Origin: Vibrio halioticoli NBRC 102217
Lineage (GTDB): Bacteria; Pseudomonadota; Gammaproteobacteria; Enterobacterales; Vibrionaceae
Direction of reading: 5' to 3'
Assembly (NCBI RefSeq): GCF_000496695.1
Contig: NZ_BAUJ01000003.1
Coordinates: 1 to 64,000, forward strand
Length of the DNA: 64,000 bases
The notes under the pieces are model-generated. The model was given only the letters and a program-made list of their open reading frames with translations, did not search any database and was not told the origin of the DNA. Shown here one piece after another: positions 20,925-30,348 of the stretch. The translations under genes were made by a program, and so were the position numbers. How positions within the stretch are numbered: position 1 is the stretch's first letter; each line of letters begins with the position of its first letter.

Positions 20925-22143
20925 GCAGAATTTAAATACAATCCCATGGCTGGTTTGGTCTTCAACCGAAGACGAAATTATCGCGAGTGGAGAACTCAAC
21001 GGTTTACATGAGCTAGACGATCTCGCCAGTTATGTAACCGACCGCAACGTTGCCTTACTACTGAATGGGCAAGATATAGCCTTGAAAGAGGTTAATGTTC
21101 CTGCGGGCGCAACCCGTCAGTTTGCCACCATGTTGCCTTTTCTTCTTGAAGAAGAGCTAGCACAAGATATTGATGAACTCCATTTTTCTATTCTTAAGCT
21201 AGCGGGTGATAAAGCGTGGATTGCGGCGGTAGACAAGAGCTACTTCAAACAATGTATTGCACGTTTTGCGGAAGCGGGCATCGAATTACACAAAGTATTG
21301 CCCGATGTGCTATCACTTCCTTTGCAAGAAAATGCCATCAGCATACTTCCTTGGGATGGTCATTACCTGATTCGTCAGAATCAATTTCAAGGTATGACCT
21401 TACCAGAGCAACTGGTGCCTTTTGCTGTGACGCAGATGTCATCAGCGACAGAATCAGATGAAGACGCAGAGCAAGAAGCGACTCCTGTTGAGCAAGTGAC
21501 GATTCAATCTTTTGGCGCGCTTCCTGAAGCACTGCAACAGCAAGTGACGGCAACCATTGATGAGCAACCGGCTGAATTGCCAATGGCATTGCTGGCAAAA
21601 AATGCTCAGCTTTCCACGGTGAACTTGCTGAGTGGTGAATTTAAGCGACAAGCGTCTTGGCTAAAGAACATTAAACTATGGCGTGCTCCTGCAATTGCAG
21701 CCGTCATTCTATTGGTTGTGTTCAGCGTTAATACTTACATGAATGTCAGTCAGATTGAATCAAAAGCAACCGCCTACCGCGCGGAAAGTGAACGTATTTT
21801 CCGAGCTGTATTCCCTGGTAAACGTCGAATTCCAACCGTCAGTTATCTGAAGCGCCAAATGACGGATGAAAAAACACGATTGAGCGGTGGCACAGTTGAG
21901 GCGCCATTGATTACGTGGATGCTTGAAGTTCAACAGTCATTGAAAGGCTCTGATAAAGTGAAGATCCAGAGTGTGAAATTTGATAGCAACCGTGAAGAGT
22001 TACGAATTCAAGCTCAAGCCAGTGACTTCCAAACGTTTGAAAAACTGCGTGTGGCTTTATCTGACAAATTCTCTGTACAGCAAGGCCAGATAAATCGTGA
22101 TGGTGATTTGGTCAGCAGTAGCTACGTGCTGAAGGTGAAATAA
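20893..22143 (+). CDS. gspL: Type II secretion protein L (EpsL/GspL)
   Basis: Bitopic inner-membrane protein that recruits the ATPase GspE through its cytoplasmic actin-like domain (about residues 1-240) and pairs with GspM through its periplasmic ferredoxin-like domain. The membrane span is near residues 258-280. The conserved segment AYRAESERIFRAVFPGKRRI is in the periplasmic part. The start GTG 20893 follows GGAGGAAT and gives VSEILTVRLS, matching EpsL; TTG 20881 is less likely. It overlaps gspK by 32 bases. Confidence 0.96.
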   Translation: MSEILTVRLSRQNLNTIPWLVWSSTEDEIIASGELNGLHELDDLASYVTDRNVALLLNGQDIALKEVNVPAGATRQFATMLPFLLEEELAQDIDELHFSILKLAGDKAWIAAVDKSYFKQCIARFAEAGIELHKVLPDVLSLPLQENAISILPWDGHYLIRQNQFQGMTLPEQLVPFAVTQMSSATESDEDAEQEATPVEQVTIQSFGALPEALQQQVTATIDEQPAELPMALLAKNAQLSTVNLLSGEFKRQASWLKNIKLWRAPAIAAVILLVVFSVNTYMNVSQIESKATAYRAESERIFRAVFPGKRRIPTVSYLKRQMTDEKTRLSGGTVEAPLITWMLEVQQSLKGSDKVKIQSVKFDSNREELRIQAQASDFQTFEKLRVALSDKFSVQQGQINRDGDLVSSSYVLKVK

Positions 22144-22643
22144 TGCGAAAATTACAAGAATCCATCCTTGGTTATTGGAGTGGCATTAGCCTGCGAGAGC
22201 AACGCATGCTCATTATTGCCATTGGTTTTGGCTTAGCGGGTTTGCTTTATTGGGGCGGTTTTGCCCCGTTAAAAGAGAAAAGTGAACTAGCTCAAACACG
22301 TTTGGTTCGTGAAACGCAGCTATTAAGCTGGGTGCAAAAAGAAGCCAATGAGATCACGGAATTACGTAAAACCAGTAATGCACCAACCATCTCTAATCAG
22401 CCATTAAACCAAGTGCTATCAACTTCGACACGTCGCTTTAATATTGAGTTGATTCGACTGCAACCTCGCGACGATATGGTGCAGGTATGGGTGCAACCGG
22501 TTGCCTTTAATCAACTAATGAACTGGCTATTGTTTTTGCGTCAAGAAAGAGGCGTTGATGTAGCCTTTTTAGACATCACTGAGACGGAAAAGCCCGGTGT
22601 TGTTGAAGTCAGTCGCTTACAGTTTAAGAGAGTAGGTAGTTAA
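22143..22643 (+). CDS. gspM: Type II secretion protein M (EpsM/GspM)
   Basis: Partner of GspL in the platform. The 166-residue protein has a short cytoplasmic N-terminus, a membrane span at about residues 23-40 (LIIAIGFGLAGLLYWGGF), a coiled segment and a small periplasmic ferredoxin-like domain. It is joined to gspL and gspN by single-base TAATG overlaps. Confidence 0.95.
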   Translation: MRKLQESILGYWSGISLREQRMLIIAIGFGLAGLLYWGGFAPLKEKSELAQTRLVRETQLLSWVQKEANEITELRKTSNAPTISNQPLNQVLSTSTRRFNIELIRLQPRDDMVQVWVQPVAFNQLMNWLLFLRQERGVDVAFLDITETEKPGVVEVSRLQFKRVGS

Positions 22644-23416
22644 TGTTTGGTATCAGTTTTAAAAAGCTGTTTGGCTACAGCTTTTTGTTGTTAATCGTAT
22701 TTTTGTGCAGTGTCATCGTGCATTTACCGGCAAAGTTCGCCTTAGAACAAGCGCCGCGTATTAATGGCCTAAGCATCTCTGGTGTGAGTGGGACATTATG
22801 GAAAGGTACGGCCAAAGAGGTAACTTGGCAGCAATATGGCCTTGGTGAAGTAAACTGGGATCTGCAAGGGTGGAAGCTGTTGCAAGGAAAGGCTGAGCTA
22901 AATGTGCGATTAGGCCGTAATAGTGCGCTTGATTTAACCGGCAGAGGCACGGTGGGATACAGCTTTGATGGCCCTTATGCCAGCAGTTTGATTTTATCGA
23001 TGCCCGCTAAGCAAGTGCTTAAATACGTTGATGTACCTGCTCCAGTGTCTGTTGATGGACAACTCGACTTAGCGGTGAAAGACTACCAGTATGCAAGCCC
23101 GTGGTGTCAATCAGGTTCGGCAAAACTGGTGTGGAATAACAGTAAAGCCAGTTCTCCAATGGGAGATTTAGACCTTGGGAACATCGTTTCTGATGTGACT
23201 TGTACGGACAATCAATTAACCGCTAAAGGCAATCAAGAAACGGCTCAGGTATCGAGTCAATTTACCGCGTCGCTGCATTCGGATATGAGCTACGATCTCG
23301 ATGCATGGTTTAAGCCCGGCGCTGAGTTTCCGCAAAAGTTGGGGCAACAGTTAAAATGGCTAGGTGAACCGAACGGACAAGGTCACTACCCATTTGTTTA
23401 TTCTGGCCGGTTATAG
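22643..23416 (+). CDS. gspN: Type II secretion protein N (EpsN/GspN)
   Basis: Last gene of the operon. The 257-residue protein has an N-terminal membrane anchor (about residues 9-30) and a periplasmic beta-rich domain. GspN is present in only some type II systems and its role is poorly defined. The gap after it (23417-23534) has no clear hairpin terminator, so some read-through into nudE is possible. Confidence 0.93.
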   Translation: MFGISFKKLFGYSFLLLIVFLCSVIVHLPAKFALEQAPRINGLSISGVSGTLWKGTAKEVTWQQYGLGEVNWDLQGWKLLQGKAELNVRLGRNSALDLTGRGTVGYSFDGPYASSLILSMPAKQVLKYVDVPAPVSVDGQLDLAVKDYQYASPWCQSGSAKLVWNNSKASSPMGDLDLGNIVSDVTCTDNQLTAKGNQETAQVSSQFTASLHSDMSYDLDAWFKPGAEFPQKLGQQLKWLGEPNGQGHYPFVYSGRL

Positions 23417-23534
23417 TCGATTCTTTTATAAGTACGTTTCGCTTCTATAAATGATTTAACTGGTAAGAATATTCAGACATTTGCTTGAGTTGGTGTAAAG
23501 TTAATTTCGTGAATTAACGAAGAGGCTAATTAGA

Positions 23535-24092
23535 ATGGCAGGTAATAAAAAGCCACAGATTTTACACAAGGCAGAAGTTGCGCGTTCGCGTTTGTTTTGC
23601 ATTGAGGCTTTGGATCTCGAGTTTTCGAACGGTGAGCGACGTACTTACGAACGAATGCGTCCTTCTGGTCGCGATGCAGTGATGATGGTCCCCCTGACAG
23701 CGGATGGGGATCTGTTATTGGTTAGAGAATACGCGGCAGGCACAGAAAGCTACGAACTAGGCTTTCCGAAAGGCTTAATTGATGCTGGTGAAGCACCAGT
23801 AGAAGCGGCCAATCGTGAATTAAAAGAAGAAATTGGCTTTGGTGCGAAGGATTTTGTACCGTTAAAACAAGTCATTCTGGCGCCGTCATACTTTTCTAGC
23901 AAAATGACGCTGTTTATTGCTCAAGATCTTTACCCAGAAACTTTAGTCGGCGATGAACCTGAACCTCTGACATTGATTCGTTGGCCTCTGGCTCAAGCCG
24001 ATGAGTTACTCTCACATATGGATTTTTGTGAGGCACGCAGTATTAGCGCCTTGATGCTAGCACAGCGATACTTTGCTCAATTAAAGGATTAA
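23535..24092 (+). CDS. nudE: ADP compounds hydrolase NudE (Nudix)
   Basis: Hydrolyses ADP-ribose, NADH and Ap3A-type compounds in the cytoplasm. The Nudix box is complete at about residues 80-102: GLIDAGEAPVEAANRELKEE and then IG. The 185-residue length fits E. coli NudE. AGAGGC lies about eight bases before ATG. It is followed after 5 bases by cysQ, an arrangement common in gammaproteobacteria. Confidence 0.95.
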   Translation: MAGNKKPQILHKAEVARSRLFCIEALDLEFSNGERRTYERMRPSGRDAVMMVPLTADGDLLLVREYAAGTESYELGFPKGLIDAGEAPVEAANRELKEEIGFGAKDFVPLKQVILAPSYFSSKMTLFIAQDLYPETLVGDEPEPLTLIRWPLAQADELLSHMDFCEARSISALMLAQRYFAQLKD

Positions 24093-24097
24093 CAGTA

Positions 24098-24916
24098 ATG
24101 AGACAAGACTTTTCCCACTTATTGCCTAACGTTATAGAAATCGCCCGTTCCGCTGGTCAGCTCATCCTTGATATTTATCTAAAGCGAGATTACGAAGAGT
24201 TTATTAAGTCTGACGATACGCCGGTTACCAGCGCTGACTTAGCGGCTCATAAACTGGTTATGGAACGCTTGTCTGAACTCACTCCTGATATCCCTGTACT
24301 CTCCGAAGAAGACTCTGATATTAGCTTAGCTGAGCGTGAACAGTGGGAACGTTACTGGCTAGTCGATCCTTTAGATGGTACTCAAGAGTTTATTGCCCGT
24401 AGCGGTGATTTTGCCACCATTATTGCGTTAGTTGAGAACAACAAGCCGATTATGGGGGTGGTTTATGCGCCGGTTTCTGGTGTGGTTTACCATGCTTATC
24501 AGGGAAAAGGGGCGTGGAAAATTCCTGATATGGATGAGAATATTCGTATCAACACCCATACTCATGAATTGCCTAAACAAAATATTGCGATTGCCATCAG
24601 TCGCCGCCAAGACATCAATCGTATTACTGAGCGAATGAGTAACAAGTGGAATTATGAATTGATTCCGTTGGGCTCGGCTGCGTTAAAAGCGTGTTTGGTT
24701 GCTGAAGGTAGCGCCGATTGTTATCTGCGTTTAGGTCCAACAGGTGAGTGGGATACTGCGGCCACACAATGCATTGTGGAAGAGGCGGGCGGTACTATCC
24801 TTGATACACAACTTGTGCCTCTTTCTTATAATTTGCGTGAAACCTTGGAGAACCCTAACTTCATTGTTATCGGTGATCGCAACCTTCCTTGGAATGAAAT
24901 CCTAACCCAAGACTGA
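24098..24916 (+). CDS. cysQ: 3'(2'),5'-bisphosphate nucleotidase CysQ
   Basis: Removes the 3' phosphate from PAP and PAPS, controlling intermediates of sulfate assimilation. It belongs to the inositol-monophosphatase fold. Metal-binding motifs are visible: EEDS near residue 70, DPLDGTQEF near residues 91-99 and WDTAA near residues 215-220. At 272 residues it is slightly longer than E. coli CysQ (246) through its C-terminal extension. Cotranscribed with nudE; it ends 5 bases from the convergent bioH. Confidence 0.95.
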   Translation: MRQDFSHLLPNVIEIARSAGQLILDIYLKRDYEEFIKSDDTPVTSADLAAHKLVMERLSELTPDIPVLSEEDSDISLAEREQWERYWLVDPLDGTQEFIARSGDFATIIALVENNKPIMGVVYAPVSGVVYHAYQGKGAWKIPDMDENIRINTHTHELPKQNIAIAISRRQDINRITERMSNKWNYELIPLGSAALKACLVAEGSADCYLRLGPTGEWDTAATQCIVEEAGGTILDTQLVPLSYNLRETLENPNFIVIGDRNLPWNEILTQD

Positions 24917-24921
24917 TTGCT

Positions 24922-25686
24922 CTATAACTGGGTTATCAAATCACAAAAGGCCTGTCTTTCGCTCATAAAAGGAGCGTGCGATGAGGCCTTAAATATATGT
25001 GATTCTGTCTGTAATTGTTTATCCAATACCGCTGCAACCTTAACCGGTACCAGTCCATCGAGACGACCGTATAAACGGTGCAGTGGTACGCTAATCTCAT
25101 TTAATTGTTGGCGATAATCGACACTGGCTAATAATTCTAGTCCAAGGTGCAATGCATCAGGATTGGGCATAGGACGCGATAAAACGGCGCTCTTTAGCTG
25201 TTTTACATCTTGTCTTGCTGATGGGCTTCCCATTGCTTGTAGTGCCATAAATCGCTCTATAGTGCCTTGAAAATCATCGGTAAGTTGACTGGTAAAGTCG
25301 TCTAGCACTTTAGGGGCAATACCTCGCCATACTCGACCTTCGGCGGAGAAGCGTGGTGAACTGGCAAGAGTAATGAGTTTAGAGACACGCTGCGGCTGAT
25401 GGAGAGCAACGTGGGTTGCAACCAATCCACCTAAAGACCAACCTAGCCATATTGCTTGTTGTGGTGCATCTTCTAATACCGCTTGTGCGATATCGGCAAT
25501 GGAAGCACTCGCAACTTGATGGCTGTGCCCATATCCCGGTAGGTCGACCACATGTACACAAAAATGTTGGCTTAATTGCTCAACGACTTGATGCCAAACT
25601 GCGCCGTTCATGCCCCAACCATGGATTAGAATGAGGTTTTCACCTTTCCCAAATACATCCCAATGCAGTTTTGTTTTTAAGCTCAT
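24922..25686 (-). CDS. bioH: Pimeloyl-ACP methyl ester esterase BioH
   Basis: Frees pimeloyl-ACP from its methyl ester, ending the pimelate stage of biotin synthesis. The 254-residue alpha/beta hydrolase shows the nucleophile elbow GWSLGG (Ser84), the acid in GRLDGLVP and the catalytic His in SSHAPF, plus the oxyanion region HGWGMN. It faces comF across a 180-base divergent gap, the same bioH-comF-nfuA layout as in E. coli. Confidence 0.96.
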   Translation of the reverse strand: MSLKTKLHWDVFGKGENLILIHGWGMNGAVWHQVVEQLSQHFCVHVVDLPGYGHSHQVASASIADIAQAVLEDAPQQAIWLGWSLGGLVATHVALHQPQRVSKLITLASSPRFSAEGRVWRGIAPKVLDDFTSQLTDDFQGTIERFMALQAMGSPSARQDVKQLKSAVLSRPMPNPDALHLGLELLASVDYRQQLNEISVPLHRLYGRLDGLVPVKVAAVLDKQLQTESHIFKASSHAPFMSERQAFCDLITQL

Positions 25687-25866
25687 CCATTGTACCTATT
25701 TATTGAGTGCTTTTACTTAGCCCGTTGATTGGTCGAGCTAAAGTCATATCGTAGCCATGTCATACTCTTTTCAGCCCTGTAATCAATGTCGGTGAGCTAA
25801 AAATAACAGTAAGCACTGCTTAACATTAAGGGGAAGATTATTGGAAATCCGTCATTAACTCAATGC

Positions 25867-26607
25867 TTGAGTTTGCTTGTTCAGCGACTATCTGGTGTTG
25901 CATTTACGCTTTTGGGCTCTTATTGCTACGCTTGTGACAATCTACTCAAGGAAGGTGGGACGAGTAAATGGTGCGATGAATGTCTAGAAAGGCTTAAACC
26001 GGTAGCTCGTTGTCAGATGTGCGGGGTGAATACGGTAACCCCAATGGAACGGTGTGGACAATGCATTACCGACCCTCCACCTTGGGATAAGTTGATTTGT
26101 GTAGGGGAGTATCAAGCTCCGCTGTCTGGATTTATTCAGAAACTAAAGTATCGTCGACAAGTGTGGCACGCTAAAGAGTTAGCCGCGTTACTGGCAAAGC
26201 AAATCGAGTCACCTGCGCCTGTATTACTGTCGATTCCATTGCATTGGCGCAGGCATTTATGGCGCGGATTTAACCAAAGTGATTATCTTGCGGAGTCTTT
26301 ATATCAGTGCCTCACAGAGCGTACTCAAGTGCCAATTTGCTTCCTACCTAAAGCCATTACGCGCAGTAAAATGACGAAAAATCAGATGGGATTGAATCGT
26401 CGGCAACGGCTGATTAATCTAAAAAAAGCATTTCTATTATCACCTAAGTATCTAACTAAATTGCAAGACCAACCTCATGTCGCTTTGCTTGATGATGTGG
26501 TGACTACGGGCAGTACCGTGGCCGAAATCTGTGTGCTGCTTAAAGAGAAAGGTGTACAACGGATTGATATTTATTGCATTTGTAGGGCATCTCGGCCTAT
26601 TTTATAG
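25867..26607 (+). CDS. comF: ComF/GntX family phosphoribosyltransferase-like protein
   Basis: Related to Haemophilus ComF, needed for DNA uptake steps in competence, and to E. coli GntX. The 246-residue protein has an N-terminal zinc-ribbon-like cysteine set (CYAC, CDEC, CQMC, CGQC at about residues 18-65) and a C-terminal phosphoribosyltransferase fold with the PRPP-binding motif VALLDDVVTTGST. The start is doubtful: TTG 25867 is taken, but it has no clear ribosome site, and another in-frame TTG exists at 25873. Competence is known in vibrios, so a role in DNA uptake is plausible. Confidence 0.85.
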   Translation: MSLLVQRLSGVAFTLLGSYCYACDNLLKEGGTSKWCDECLERLKPVARCQMCGVNTVTPMERCGQCITDPPPWDKLICVGEYQAPLSGFIQKLKYRRQVWHAKELAALLAKQIESPAPVLLSIPLHWRRHLWRGFNQSDYLAESLYQCLTERTQVPICFLPKAITRSKMTKNQMGLNRRQRLINLKKAFLLSPKYLTKLQDQPHVALLDDVVTTGSTVAEICVLLKEKGVQRIDIYCICRASRPIL

Positions 26608-26761
26608 AAGGATTTTTTGACAGTATCGGTTCAAGTTTGCTTGATGTTGGTGATTATCAACTCAAATTGTCACAATGATCTACAGCTAATACATGTTTGA
26701 AAAATAAATCGAACAGAGTAGAATGCCCATAATAACCTACAGAATTACTCAGGTATTTATC

Positions 26762-27352
26762 GTGTCTAATAAAATCACTATTACAGAATCTGCTCAAGCG
26801 CACTTTGCTAACTTGTTGTCGCAGCAAGCAGAGGGAACAAACATTCGAGTATTCGTGGTCAATCCCGGAACTCAAAGCGCAGAGTGTGGCGTATCTTACT
26901 GCCCACCAGAAGCCATTGAAGCAACTGATACAGAGCTATCATTTGAGGCTTTCTCTGCATACGTAGACGAATTGAGCTTACCATTCTTAGAGGATGCTGA
27001 GATCGATTATGTAACGGATAAAATGGGTTCTCAATTAACGTTGAAAGCACCAAATGCAAAAATGCGTAAAGTATCTGACGATGCACCTTTGCTAGAACGT
27101 GTCGAGTACGTGATTCAAACTCAAGTGAACCCGCAGCTTGCCAGCCACGGTGGTCACCTAAGCCTAGTTAAAATCACTGATGATGGCATTGCATTGGTTC
27201 AGTTTGGTGGCGGTTGTAACGGCTGTTCTATGGTAGATGTAACGCTAAAAGACGGCATTGAAAAGCAACTACTAGAAGAGTTCTCTGGTGAATTAGTTGC
27301 GGTTAAAGATGCGACTGAACATGAACAAGGTGAGCACTCTTACTATCAATAA
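26762..27352 (+). CDS. nfuA: Fe/S biogenesis protein NfuA
   Basis: Carrier that delivers 4Fe-4S clusters to apoproteins under stress. The 196-residue protein has an N-terminal degenerate A-type domain (without its cysteines) and a C-terminal NifU domain with Cys152 and Cys155 in GGCNGCSM. An ATG at 26723 would add 13 residues not found in NfuA; GTG 26762, with AGG upstream, gives [12 protein letters not shown] and fits the family. Confidence 0.96.
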   Translation: MSNKITITESAQAHFANLLSQQAEGTNIRVFVVNPGTQSAECGVSYCPPEAIEATDTELSFEAFSAYVDELSLPFLEDAEIDYVTDKMGSQLTLKAPNAKMRKVSDDAPLLERVEYVIQTQVNPQLASHGGHLSLVKITDDGIALVQFGGGCNGCSMVDVTLKDGIEKQLLEEFSGELVAVKDATEHEQGEHSYYQ

Positions 27353-27381
27353 TAGTGAGTAGTTCTAGATAGAATTAGTAA

Positions 27382-27418
27382 AAAGCGGAGTTCAACATGG
27401 TTGAACTCCGCTTTTTTA
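27382..27418. terminator. Bidirectional terminator between nfuA and envZ
   Basis: AAGCGGAGTTCAAC-ATG-GTTGAACTCCGCTT is a long perfect hairpin with A and T tracts on either side. It lies between the convergent nfuA and envZ and can end both transcripts. Confidence 0.9.
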
Positions 27419-27450
27419 ATGCTTATTTTTCAACAAGCTAGAATGACCAG

Positions 27451-28866
27451 TTATTTAGTACGATTGGTGTTATTTTTGTGTTTCTTGCTGTAGACATCAA
27501 AGGTAAGTCTTACCATCAATCCGCCTTCGCTACGGTTGCTCATGTCTATCGTGCCATTGTGCTCAGCGATGATTCTTTTAACGATAGATAGTCCCAAACC
27601 TGTGCCTTCGCTGCCACGCGATGTATCACCACGGGTGAAGGGTTCAAATACTTTCTGCATTTGTTCATCATCAATGCCAGGGCCATTATCTTCGATGGTT
27701 ACCCATACTTTATTGTGCAAAAAGCCAGTCTTGATACCAATCCAGTTATTGCCATAGCGCTTAGAGTTAACGATTAAGTTGCTCAAAGTCCGTCTTATCG
27801 GAATATAACTGGCGTAAATATCCGGCAAATCCGGTTGAAGCTGAACATCAAAGGTGTAATTAACAATGTCTTTATTCAGCTCGCTGTCCAACGTCTCATC
27901 TTCAATAGATCCGCCAGATTGGTAGATTTTTAGCGCCCATTCGAGCTCTTCAACCATGTTATTGAGGTTGAGGTTAGTAAAGTCGTTGCGATCAACCGGT
28001 TTTAAATAATCGATAAACTGCGCAATGATGTCATTACATTCTTCGATATCTTGAATCATGCCATCGGCTAAATAACTGTCTTGATCGGACATCATTTCAG
28101 TGGCAAGACGAATGCGTGTTAACGGCGTGCGAATATCGTGGCTGACACCGGCTAACATTAAGCGTCTATCGGTTTCGAGTTCTTCAATGCCGCGCGCCAT
28201 TTTATTAAAGGATTTGGTTACAGCGCGAATTTCAGTAGTGCCATTTTCCGGTAACGGGTCGGGGATAACGCCATTACCGACACTGATTGCCGCCGATTCA
28301 AGATCTTTGAGAGGTCTATTTTGCCAACGAATAAAGCCCCAACCACCTAATATAAAGAAGATGGTTATAAGTAAGCTGTTGATAAATAGAGGTTTGAATT
28401 CATCTTGAGTGAGTTCTGTTAACGGGATTCTTAAAATCCAGTTGGGCATAACATCAAGTTTGATCCACAGTAGGTAACTTTGGCTGTCTCTTGCTAAGCG
28501 TGCTTCTGCGGGTGAGCCTATCTCTTCGGTGATTTCATCACTCATAAAATCAAGATAGAAGGCTTTTTGAAACTCTTCTTCAGCCACGCCTGCCATAGGG
28601 TGAACACTTACTCCAAGCCTAAGCAAAAGGGCTTGTCTTAGAGGACTAGTGCGCTCACTTTCAGGAATGCCAAGTTCTGATTCTTGACGAATTCGCGCGT
28701 ACTCTTCGGTAACGAGGTTTATCTCGTACGAGAGTATGCGGTTGAACTGCTTAAGGCTGGGAAGTAATGCGTAATTAAAAATCGCGTAGTAAGAAAAGGC
28801 TTGGCTAGCAATCAAAAGAGCAATAAAGCCGATGATTGATTGAGTTATCGAACTACGCGATCGCAT
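27451..28866 (-). CDS. envZ: Osmosensing histidine kinase EnvZ
   Basis: Inner-membrane sensor that phosphorylates and dephosphorylates OmpR in response to osmolarity and pH. The 471-residue protein has membrane spans at about residues 12-35 and 160-180, a periplasmic domain between them, a HAMP linker, the HisKA site [11 protein letters not shown] with His243 (same number as E. coli), the N-box near NSKRYG and the G-boxes DNGPGID and GTGLGLSIV. It follows ompR by 16 bases in one operon. Confidence 0.96.
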   Translation of the reverse strand: MRSRSSITQSIIGFIALLIASQAFSYYAIFNYALLPSLKQFNRILSYEINLVTEEYARIRQESELGIPESERTSPLRQALLLRLGVSVHPMAGVAEEEFQKAFYLDFMSDEITEEIGSPAEARLARDSQSYLLWIKLDVMPNWILRIPLTELTQDEFKPLFINSLLITIFFILGGWGFIRWQNRPLKDLESAAISVGNGVIPDPLPENGTTEIRAVTKSFNKMARGIEELETDRRLMLAGVSHDIRTPLTRIRLATEMMSDQDSYLADGMIQDIEECNDIIAQFIDYLKPVDRNDFTNLNLNNMVEELEWALKIYQSGGSIEDETLDSELNKDIVNYTFDVQLQPDLPDIYASYIPIRRTLSNLIVNSKRYGNNWIGIKTGFLHNKVWVTIEDNGPGIDDEQMQKVFEPFTRGDTSRGSEGTGLGLSIVKRIIAEHNGTIDMSNRSEGGLMVRLTFDVYSKKHKNNTNRTK

Positions 28867-28882
28867 TAAATTATCCTAAAAA

Positions 28883-29602
28883 TTATACTTTATTACCGTC
28901 TGGTACAAATACATAACCTAGGCCCCATACGGTTTGAATGTAGCGAGGGTGGCTAGGATCTTCTTCAAGGATACGACGTAGACGAGAGATTTGCACATCA
29001 ATCGAACGCTCCATTGCTGAATATTCGCGTCCGCGAGCAAGGTTCATGAGCTTGTCACGAGACATAGGTTCACGAGCATTGGTCACTAGGATCTTTAATA
29101 CCGCAAATTCACCAGAGGTAAGAGGGATAAGCTCTTCACCGCGATACATTTCGCGAGTACCTAGGTTGAGTGCAAATTCGCCAAATTCTACAATGGCTTC
29201 TTCTGAGCTTGGAGCTCCCGGAGCTTCAACAGATTGACGGCGCAGTACTGCTTTAGCACGTGCGAGCAGTTCTCTTGGGTTAAATGGTTTTGGTAAGTAA
29301 TCATCGGCACCAACTTCTAGCCCGACAATTCTATCAATCTCATCACCTTTTGCCGTTAGCATTAGGATGGGTAACGTGTTGTTTGCGCTACGCAGACGGC
29401 GGCAGATGGATAGACCATCTTCACCCGGCAACATGAGGTCGAGAATCATTAAGTTAAAATTTTCGCGAGTTAACAGACGATCCATTTGATCGGCGTTAGC
29501 AACAGAGCGAACTTGGAACCCTTGTTCAGAAAGGTAGCGCTCAAGTAATGAACGAAGGCGAGCGTCGTCATCGACAACTAAAATTTTGAAGTTTTCTTGC
29601 AT
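28883..29602 (-). CDS. ompR: Response regulator OmpR
   Basis: Two-component transcription factor that controls porin and other osmotic genes. The 239-residue protein is the same length as E. coli OmpR. The receiver domain has the acidic pocket (DDD at 11-13), phospho-acceptor Asp55 in LDLMLPGEDG and Lys in PKPFNP. The C-terminal winged helix shows MERSIDVQISRLRR, the DNA-recognition helix. Its promoter should be in 29603-29820. Confidence 0.97.
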   Translation of the reverse strand: MQENFKILVVDDDARLRSLLERYLSEQGFQVRSVANADQMDRLLTRENFNLMILDLMLPGEDGLSICRRLRSANNTLPILMLTAKGDEIDRIVGLEVGADDYLPKPFNPRELLARAKAVLRRQSVEAPGAPSSEEAIVEFGEFALNLGTREMYRGEELIPLTSGEFAVLKILVTNAREPMSRDKLMNLARGREYSAMERSIDVQISRLRRILEEDPSHPRYIQTVWGLGYVFVPDGNKV

Positions 29603-29820
29603 TGTATAGAACCTACTTAATCCAATTTTTAAATTTAAAAGTGGGAGTTGGCGAGTGCGAGCAAGTAGTCCGTCACTTTTGCAAATTCGCTCCTTATCAC
29701 ACCTGAATGATAATACTTTTGGAAATGTAACAAAGCTGAATCGATTATAGAGAGATAAAGTGTTAGATAATATTAACAGTATCTAATAAAAAATATTTTT
29801 ATTGATGTAACTCATTATTT

Positions 29821-30321
29821 TTACTTGATTTTGTACCAATCAGGTATTTGGTAATTGATTTTGTTCACAAACCACTCTTTTGTGCCTTCTGGGGTTCTAA
29901 CTTGTACTTCATCGTCCACTTCTTTTTTTAATAGAGCGCGCGCCATAGGAGAATCAATGGAGATATACTGCTTTACATCGTCGCCATAAATCTCATCGGG
30001 CCCGACAATGCGAAAGCGTTTTAGCTCACCTTGCTCGTTTTCTATTTCCACCCAAGCACCAAAAAACACCTTACCATCTTGAGCGCTAGCGTAGTCGACC
30101 ACTTTAAGGTCGGGTAGTCTTTTGCGTAGATAGCGAACGCGACGATCAATTTGGCGTAATAAACGCTTATTGTACTGATAATCAGCGTTCTCGGAGCGGT
30201 CACCTAGGCTTGCTGCCCAGGTGACAATTTTGGTGACTTCTGGACGACGTTCGTGCCAGAGGTAGTCATGTTCTTGTTGTAGCTTGTTAAAGCCTTCTCG
30301 AGTGATTAAGTTCGTTTTCAT
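29821..30321 (-). CDS. greB: Transcript cleavage factor GreB
   Basis: Enters the RNA polymerase secondary channel and stimulates cleavage of backtracked RNA. The 166-residue protein has the N-terminal coiled coil with the conserved tip region LGDRSENADYQYNKR and the C-terminal FKBP-like domain. The start is MKTNLITREG. Adjacent to ompR-envZ on the same strand, as in E. coli where greB and ompR are neighbours (there divergent). Confidence 0.96.
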   Translation of the reverse strand: MKTNLITREGFNKLQQEHDYLWHERRPEVTKIVTWAASLGDRSENADYQYNKRLLRQIDRRVRYLRKRLPDLKVVDYASAQDGKVFFGAWVEIENEQGELKRFRIVGPDEIYGDDVKQYISIDSPMARALLKKEVDDEVQVRTPEGTKEWFVNKINYQIPDWYKIK

Positions 30322-30348
30322 CTAATAGTGTCGTTAATAATAAATACC

